NCBI RefSeq assembly: GCF_001908725.1
Contig: NZ_CP018725.1
Coordinates: 2,914,001 to 2,978,000 of the forward strand
Direction of reading: 5' to 3'
Length of the DNA: 64,000 bases
Source of the DNA: Xanthomonas vesicatoria ATCC 35937
GTDB lineage: Bacteria; Pseudomonadota; Gammaproteobacteria; Xanthomonadales; Xanthomonadaceae
Shown: piece by piece, positions 59,143 to 64,000 of the stretch
Numbering within the stretch: the first letter of the stretch is position 1
Layout: each line of letters opens with the position of its first letter
The notes under the pieces: generated by a model
What the model was told of the DNA's origin: nothing
What the model saw: the letters and a program-made list of their open reading frames with translations, nothing else
Database searches by the model: none
Translations under genes and position numbers: made by a program

Positions 59143-60246
59143 TCATCGCACCGGCACCCGCATGCCCATGCCTGCGCCATATGCAGGCAGTCTTACGTCC
59201 ACCGGCGCGCGTCGCTGCACCCACATATCGCCCATCATCCGGTCCAGCCCGCGGTCCAGGCCGGTGACCATGCCTGCGCCTGGGGTAAAGGTGAGTTCGC
59301 CGAAGTACACCTGCCCGCGCTGGATGTACCAATCCACGCGCACGTAATCGAAATCGCTTGCCAGCACCTTGCTCAGTTCCAGCGCCTGCTCCAGCAGCGC
59401 CGGTGCACACGGCGGCGAGCGGCCGTCGTCGCGGATGCGGTGAAACGGCGTGTGCAGGTTGTCGACAAAGAACGTCATCGACAGCTTCGGCGTGTCGAAG
59501 CGGCCGTAGATCACTTGCAGCACATACTGAAAGCTGCCATCGCGCTGCCGGAACATGTGGAACTTGTAATCCACCGGCACCTGCTGCGCGTCGCCGATGT
59601 AGTGCTCCACCAGGATGCGCGGCGGGATGTTGTGGTAATGGATCTCGCGCTCCATGTCGGAGAAGTCGGTGCGCAGCCAATCCTTGCACCGCGCAACGAT
59701 GCGCTGCCGCTGGGCCGCGTCCGGCTCATCGCGCACCACTTCCACCATGCTGGCGCCGTGATTGGCCTTGATCACCGTCTGTTCCCAGCGTGGCAGGCCC
59801 AGCAAATCGTCGGGGTTGGCACTGTCCAGCAGTATCGGGATCAGATGCGCATGGCCGATGCGCGCCGCCACATACGGCCGCACCGCCACCTTGTCTGCCA
59901 GACGTTGATACAGCGGGTAATCGCCGTGCACGCATTTGCGGTACAGCACTTTTTCGTTGAAGCAGGTGGGGTTGTACAGATTGGGCAGCCGCCCGAACGT
60001 GTTCAGGAAATACAGCCGGTCCTGATGCCGCCAGGGCAGCGTGCGCACTAGGCGGCGCGCGCTTTTCCGCAACAGGCGCTTGAGCGTCGGGCTGTCAGGA
60101 CGGGCGGCGGGCGCGAGTGGCAGACGCGCTGGCCGGGGGGCGCCAAACGGCGTTGCCAACGCAGGAAAAAAAGCGGCCCCGCCATGCCCTGCAGCACTTC
60201 GCGCGCCCATCGGCTGCGCCTGCAATCCCATCCCGTGATCGATCAT
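59143..60246 (-). CDS. TupA-like ATP-grasp family protein
   Basis: A 367-residue protein. After a Pro/Ala-rich N-terminal part (about 1-55), the sequence follows the TupA-like ATP-grasp pattern: YFLNTFGRLPNLYNPTCFNE, KVLYRK, LADKVAVRPYV, TVIKANHGAS, ILVEHYIG, VPVDYKFHMFRQ and VRVDWYIQRGQVYFGELTFT. ATP-grasp members link a carboxylate to an amine; TupA-type ones decorate cell-wall or capsular polymers and are often annotated as glycosyltransferases. The substrate is unknown. AAGGGG sits six bases before ATG 60246. It is a single gene with no polysaccharide cluster beside it. Confidence 0.83.
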   Translation of the reverse strand: MIDHGMGLQAQPMGARSAAGHGGAAFFPALATPFGAPRPARLPLAPAARPDSPTLKRLLRKSARRLVRTLPWRHQDRLYFLNTFGRLPNLYNPTCFNEKVLYRKCVHGDYPLYQRLADKVAVRPYVAARIGHAHLIPILLDSANPDDLLGLPRWEQTVIKANHGASMVEVVRDEPDAAQRQRIVARCKDWLRTDFSDMEREIHYHNIPPRILVEHYIGDAQQVPVDYKFHMFRQRDGSFQYVLQVIYGRFDTPKLSMTFFVDNLHTPFHRIRDDGRSPPCAPALLEQALELSKVLASDFDYVRVDWYIQRGQVYFGELTFTPGAGMVTGLDRGLDRMMGDMWVQRRAPVDVRLPAYGAGMGMRVPVR

Positions 60247-60709
60247 CACAACGCCCCTTTTCGTTCATAATGTGGGTTGCGTCACACAAATATGTGACGC
60301 AGCGCACCCTATAACGGAGGGGTGAGACGAAGATGGCAAAACGTCTCAATTGGCCTGATTACGCAAAGGCGCAGGCGCTTTACGTCCAAAAAGCGGTGCC
60401 AGGCGGGCAACCGACCGCGACCGTTGTGCGGTGCAAAAGCGATGCGGGCGGGCGGTGCCATGCCTGAGTTCGGCGGCCTGAGCAGGCGTTGGTGAGTCGG
60501 CACGTGCAGCCGGCCAGGTCGAGGCGACGGCCACGGCCATACCACCGCCTAGGGATGCGGCGGCGGCGCGACCTCTGCGGCAAGGGTGCAGGCGAGGCGG
60601 ACGGCGGATACGCGCCTCATCGAAGCCGGGCCATTAGCCCGCATCGGCCCGCGCGTGGCTCCGGCGTACGCTATGTCCTCAGTTGCCGGCCACAGGGAGC
60701 CTTTCGACC
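60247..60709. other. Intergenic region between the ATP-grasp and GST genes
   Basis: About 460 bases. The first 60 are AT-rich and probably hold divergent promoters. A possible 44-codon frame is listed separately. Confidence 0.4.
60333..60467 (+). CDS. Possible 44-residue peptide
   Basis: A short frame beginning MAKRLNWPDYAKAQALYVQK, with GGAGGGG about 12 bases upstream. The first half looks protein-like; the rest is Gly/Arg/Cys-rich. No family is recognised. It may be a remnant of a longer gene. Confidence 0.3.
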   Translation: MAKRLNWPDYAKAQALYVQKAVPGGQPTATVVRCKSDAGGRCHA

Positions 60710-61363
60710 ATGACGATCACCATCACTGCGTTCGAGCGCTCGCCCGATGGCGGCAAGGGGCTGGTGCGCGACACCCGTGTGCGCTGGGCGCTTGAGGAGG
60801 TGGGCCAACCCTACGTGATGCGCCTGCTGCCGTTCCGTGCGATCAAGGAACCGGCGCACCTGGCCGTCCACCCATTCGGTCAGATCCCTACCTTCGAGCA
60901 AGACGGGTTGGCGTTGTTCGAAACCGGCGCCATCGTGCTGCACATCGCCCAGCGCCATTCCGGCTTGCTGCCGCACGACGACAATGCCCGCGCGCGCGCC
61001 GTCGCCTGGATGTTCGCCGCCCTCAACACCGTCGAGCCACCAATGCTGGAACTGGGCAACGCCCTGCTGCTGGAAGCGGACAAACCGTGGATGGCAGAGC
61101 GCTTGCCGCTGCTGCAAAAACGCATCAACCGCCGTCTGCAGCATCTGAGCGCCCAGCTGGGCGACAGTACCTGGCTGGAAGGCGACTTCAGCGCCGGCGA
61201 CCTGCTGATGATCTCGGTGTTGATCCGCATCAGGCTCACCGGCTTGCTGGATGCCTTCCCCAACCTGCATGCCTACGTCGCCCGTGGCGAAGGCCGCCCG
61301 GCCTATCAACGCGCATTTGCCGCGCAGTGGGCGATCAACGGCGACGGTGGCGCACCGGCGTGA
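60710..61363 (+). CDS. Glutathione S-transferase family protein
   Basis: A 217-residue cytoplasmic enzyme that joins glutathione to electrophiles. The N-terminal thioredoxin fold shows TRVRWALEEVGQPYVMRLLP and the conserved cis-Pro and Glu-Thr in PFGQIPTFEQDGLALFETGA, where glutathione binds. The all-helical C-terminal half contains WLEGDFSAGDLLMISVLIRI, the N-capping motif of GSTs. The class is uncertain. GGGAG lies about ten bases before the ATG. The next gene is 131 bases downstream on the same strand. Confidence 0.92.
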   Translation: MTITITAFERSPDGGKGLVRDTRVRWALEEVGQPYVMRLLPFRAIKEPAHLAVHPFGQIPTFEQDGLALFETGAIVLHIAQRHSGLLPHDDNARARAVAWMFAALNTVEPPMLELGNALLLEADKPWMAERLPLLQKRINRRLQHLSAQLGDSTWLEGDFSAGDLLMISVLIRIRLTGLLDAFPNLHAYVARGEGRPAYQRAFAAQWAINGDGGAPA

Positions 61364-61494
61364 TCACATGCAGCGCGGCTGCATCGGTCTTGACCGCGCA
61401 GTCGCTGCACGCCAAGGTGCGCATTCGTCAGCCACGCGCAATGGCGGCGATGACCGGCAACTGCCGTCGTCACCGCATCCACAAGGAGAGTGAG

Positions 61495-62208
61495 ATGAAA
61501 CCGACCGGCATCCTGTCCGCGGCGATCGTTGCAGTGGCCTTGGCCGCCTGCGCACGCGCACAGCAACACACCCAGGCCGATGCCGCAGCAACCGCCAGTG
61601 CGCCCGGCCGCACCGCACCTGCCGACAACCGCATCGCTGCATCCAGCAACCCCACGCCGGCATTAGTTGCCCATCCAGCTGCAACCGCCGCGGACACAAC
61701 GCATTACCAGTGCGAGCGTGGCACATACGCCTGCCCGATCAGCAGCCCGTTGGTGGCCAACTCGCAGGCGGAAGCGCAGTGGCTGCTGGCCCACGGTTAC
61801 CCATCGCAAGCAGAACGTGCGCGTCTGGAGCGCATGGACCTGGTCCAGCTCAAGGCCGAATCGCAGGCGGGCAACAACGCGGCGACGGTGCTCTATGGCA
61901 CCAGGACGGCAGTGAGCGGCCGCTTCTATCCGGGCCTGGCGATCCTGAGCAAGGCCGCAGCCACCGGAAACCTCTACGCCTACTACGGCATGGCCGAGGT
62001 CTACGCCAGCGACACCGCGCACAAGAATCTGGTGGATAGCGCGGCGTATCTGCGGCTGGCCTACTTGCTGGGCGATGGCAAGGCCGCCTCGGCGATCGCC
62101 GCGAAGGGGCTGAGCAGCATCGAAAACGTCGTTGCCGACGAGCGCGCTGCAGCGCTGTACCAGACCTTTGCCAAGAACCGGCAACCATCGCCACGGCCGC
62201 TGGAATAA
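61495..62208 (+). CDS. Sel1/TPR-like lipoprotein of unknown function
   Basis: A 237-residue protein. MKPTGILSAAIVAVALAAC has a lipobox (Cys19). An Ala/Pro/Thr linker leads to CERGTYACP and then helical repeats: SQAEAQWLLAHGYPSQAERA, NNAATVLYGTRTAV, GLAILSKAAATGNLYAYYGM and DSAAYLRLAYLLGDGKAASA. The 'A-x-x-G-x-x-x-A' spacing is Sel1/TPR-like, suggesting a protein-binding scaffold in the periplasm. The start is supported by AAGGAG. No partner is evident. Confidence 0.78.
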   Translation: MKPTGILSAAIVAVALAACARAQQHTQADAAATASAPGRTAPADNRIAASSNPTPALVAHPAATAADTTHYQCERGTYACPISSPLVANSQAEAQWLLAHGYPSQAERARLERMDLVQLKAESQAGNNAATVLYGTRTAVSGRFYPGLAILSKAAATGNLYAYYGMAEVYASDTAHKNLVDSAAYLRLAYLLGDGKAASAIAAKGLSSIENVVADERAAALYQTFAKNRQPSPRPLE

Positions 62209-62554
62209 GAGCGGCTAACAGTACGACTGCGCGGCCGTTGCTGGGTGCGGCACCTAGCGCTCGTCCACTCCGGGTTTGAGCGCGCCATCTGCACCCATCC
62301 GACGAGTGCCAGCGACATATTGTTAGCCGCCCCAAGTGTCCCTCGATGCGCAGGCTGAGAGCCCGGAAGCCGGCAGGGGCGTAGATCACCCGATCGTGCT
62401 GGCGCAGGTCGTCACGCGCGGCAAGAGAGGCGGTGCTTGCCACGCACACGTGCTTGAACGCGCCGGTCCGCCGCGAGGATGATCAGGCGGTCGCGCGGCG
62501 TAGCGTCCACGCACCACCGCGGCCTGCGCGGCGCCACGCCGCCGGATCCTCGCC
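62209..62554. other. Intergenic region between convergent genes, no gene seen
   Basis: About 345 bases without a convincing frame or terminator. Confidence 0.4.
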
Positions 62555-64000
62555 TTACCAGACCTGCGCGCGCTCCTGATCCGAGCGCACCATCGCATCG
62601 CCCGCCTTGCAGGAAAACGCCTTGGCGTATTGCGGCATGTTGGATGGTCCAAAATTGACGCGCACCACACTGGGTGGATGCGGGTCGGAGTTGAGCGCCT
62701 TCACTTGCGCTTCTTCCCGGCGGGCATTGCGATAAAGCCGGGCCCAGTTGATGAAAAATCGTTGCTCGGGCGTATAGCCGTCGATGGCGACAGTGCGCTC
62801 GGGGTGCTGTTTCAGATCCAGCATGAGTGCGTCGTAGGCGATGTTGATTCCGGTGAAGTCGGCGATGCTTTCGCCGAGGACGAGCTGGCCATTGACGTGC
62901 AGGTCCGGTCTGTCCTTGAGCGGCACGTAGCGACTCACCTGTTGCTTGATGGTGGCGGTGCGGGCGTCGAACGCGGCAACATCCGGCGGCAGCCACCAGT
63001 TCCGGTTCGCGCCGACCGCATCGAATTGCCTGCCTTGGTCATCGAAGGCGTGACTGATCTCGTGACCGATCATGCCCCCGATCCCGCCATAGTTGAGGCC
63101 ATCGTCGGCAGTGCCGCTGAACAACGGCGGCTGCAGGATCACGGCCGGAAAGTAGATGCTGTTTTCGCGCGGGTAGTAGAAGGCATTCACCGTTTGCGGT
63201 GCGACGCCATCCCAGTGCGCCCGGTCCACCGGCTTGCCGATCCTGGCCATGTCGTCGCGATGATTGAAGGCAACGGCCCGTTCGATGTTCTGCAGATAGG
63301 CACCAGGCTCCAACTGCAGGCCCGACCACTCGCGCCAAGTGTCCGGATACCCGATCTTCGGCGTCATGTTGGCCAGCTTGTCCAATGCCTTTGCCTTGGT
63401 CGCAGCGCTCATCCAGTCGGCGCGCTCGATGCGCAGCTTCATGGCGGCGCGCACATTGTCCACCAGCGCGAGCGCGCTCTGCTTGGACGCCGGGGGGAAC
63501 TTCTGCGCGACGTAGAGCTGGCCCATCGCCTCGGCGATCGTCGTGTTCAACGCATCGATCACCTGCTTCCAGCGCGGCGGTTGCACCTGCCGCCCTTCCA
63601 GCGTCTTGGAGTAAAAAGCGAAGTGGTTCTCAACGAATGGTTTGCTCAGTGCCGGCGCCGCGGCATCGATGGCATGGAAGCGCAAATAGGCTTGCCATTG
63701 CGCGACCGGAACGGTCTGCAACAGGCCATCGAATGTCTTGAAGAACGCGAGCTGGGAGATGGCAAGGCCCTTCTCTGCGTCGACGCCTTGCGCTGCCATG
63801 AAGCGGTCCCACGCAAAGTGCGGTGTCAGCGCATTGGCTTGCGCCGTGGTGAGCCAGTGGTACATGCGCTTTGGGTCGCGCTGTTCGGCCGGCGTCAGCA
63901 GCGCCGCGGCCAGGCGGCTTTCCAATTGCAGGACCTGCTTTGCCTGTGCGGATGCTTGCTCGGCCGGTATTCCCGCCAGCACCAACGACTGCTGCACATA
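62555..64000 (-). CDS. M13 family metallopeptidase (PepO/neprilysin-like), N-terminus outside window
   Basis: The C-terminal 480 or so residues of a zinc endopeptidase; the start lies beyond position 64000. The zinc motif HEISH is in GGMIGHEISHAFDDQG, with the third ligand Glu in VLGESIADFTG. NAFYYPRENSIYFPAVILQP and the C-terminal CKAGDAMVRSDQERAQVW are typical of M13. The usual GENIADLGG reads GESIADFTG here; the Glu and Asp are kept. Bacterial members are periplasmic or secreted and cut short peptides. Any signal peptide would be in the missing part. Confidence 0.93.
   Translation of the reverse strand, partial: YVQQSLVLAGIPAEQASAQAKQVLQLESRLAAALLTPAEQRDPKRMYHWLTTAQANALTPHFAWDRFMAAQGVDAEKGLAISQLAFFKTFDGLLQTVPVAQWQAYLRFHAIDAAAPALSKPFVENHFAFYSKTLEGRQVQPPRWKQVIDALNTTIAEAMGQLYVAQKFPPASKQSALALVDNVRAAMKLRIERADWMSAATKAKALDKLANMTPKIGYPDTWREWSGLQLEPGAYLQNIERAVAFNHRDDMARIGKPVDRAHWDGVAPQTVNAFYYPRENSIYFPAVILQPPLFSGTADDGLNYGGIGGMIGHEISHAFDDQGRQFDAVGANRNWWLPPDVAAFDARTATIKQQVSRYVPLKDRPDLHVNGQLVLGESIADFTGINIAYDALMLDLKQHPERTVAIDGYTPEQRFFINWARLYRNARREEAQVKALNSDPHPPSVVRVNFGPSNMPQYAKAFSCKAGDAMVRSDQERAQVW

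Overview
The window looks like about 64 kb of chromosome from a Xanthomonas species. The evidence is high GC content with strong third-position GC bias, a near-full-length AvrBs2-type type III effector preceded by a perfect PIP box, a tandem set of three secreted GH5 endoglucanases, and an exbD tail next to pdxJ. From memory of xanthomonad genomes this gene order lies near the replication origin. That is recall, not something the sequence proves. No rRNA, tRNA, CRISPR array, prophage or intact insertion sequence was seen.

Layout. (1) 1-9.6 kb: end of the TonB-ExbBD energising locus, pdxJ, a cardiolipin synthase, a frameshifted radical-SAM gene, a 2OG-Fe(II) oxygenase, a FadL-type porin, a rhomboid-family protein, a DUF1820 protein and a D-2-hydroxyacid dehydrogenase. 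(2) 10-17 kb: envelope functions, namely a CtpA-type S41 protease, the EnvC amidase activator, a secreted protein built of ETVNG repeats, an M28 lipoprotein peptidase and a PepSY-like protein. (3) 17-22.8 kb: three GH5 cellulases, each with its own SD; convincing terminators are visible downstream of all three. A zinc alcohol dehydrogenase follows. (4) 22.8-23.9 kb: a small patch of putative membrane-protein genes, one frameshifted. (5) 23.9-30 kb: gltB-gltD (GOGAT), with a dispersed hairpin repeat between the genes. (6) 30-40 kb: two I78-type lipoproteins flanking topoisomerase IB, a penicillin acylase, an NmrA-type oxidoreductase diverging from a frameshifted LysR gene, and a second LysR gene diverging from a doxX-pirin pair. 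(7) 40.7-45.5 kb: a BlaI-type repressor, an M56 (BlaR1-like) metalloprotease and two related secreted proteins of unknown function. (8) 45.5-53.8 kb: a saccharopine-dehydrogenase-like protein, a TonB-dependent receptor with a DUF1868 partner opposite a ROK regulator with a palindromic operator, then avrBs2. (9) 53.9-64 kb: an MrfA/MrfB-like helicase-nuclease pair, a hemolysin III protein, a TupA-like ATP-grasp protein, a GST, a Sel1-like lipoprotein and a partial M13 peptidase.

How the genes fit together. Much of the window serves the cell envelope and the plant-associated lifestyle: nutrient import (TonB system, TonB-dependent receptor, FadL), plant wall degradation (GH5 enzymes), host manipulation (AvrBs2), envelope maintenance (Ctp, EnvC, rhomboid, M56) and stress responses (pirin/DoxX, GST, MrfAB).

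Four genes are each interrupted by one short indel in a homopolymer or dinucleotide run. These are either real slippage mutations or uncorrected sequencing errors, and raw reads would decide. The least understood units are the BlaI-M56-associated secreted paralogs, the ROK/TonB-receptor/DUF1868 unit next to avrBs2, and the MrfB homolog with a duplicated N-terminal motif.
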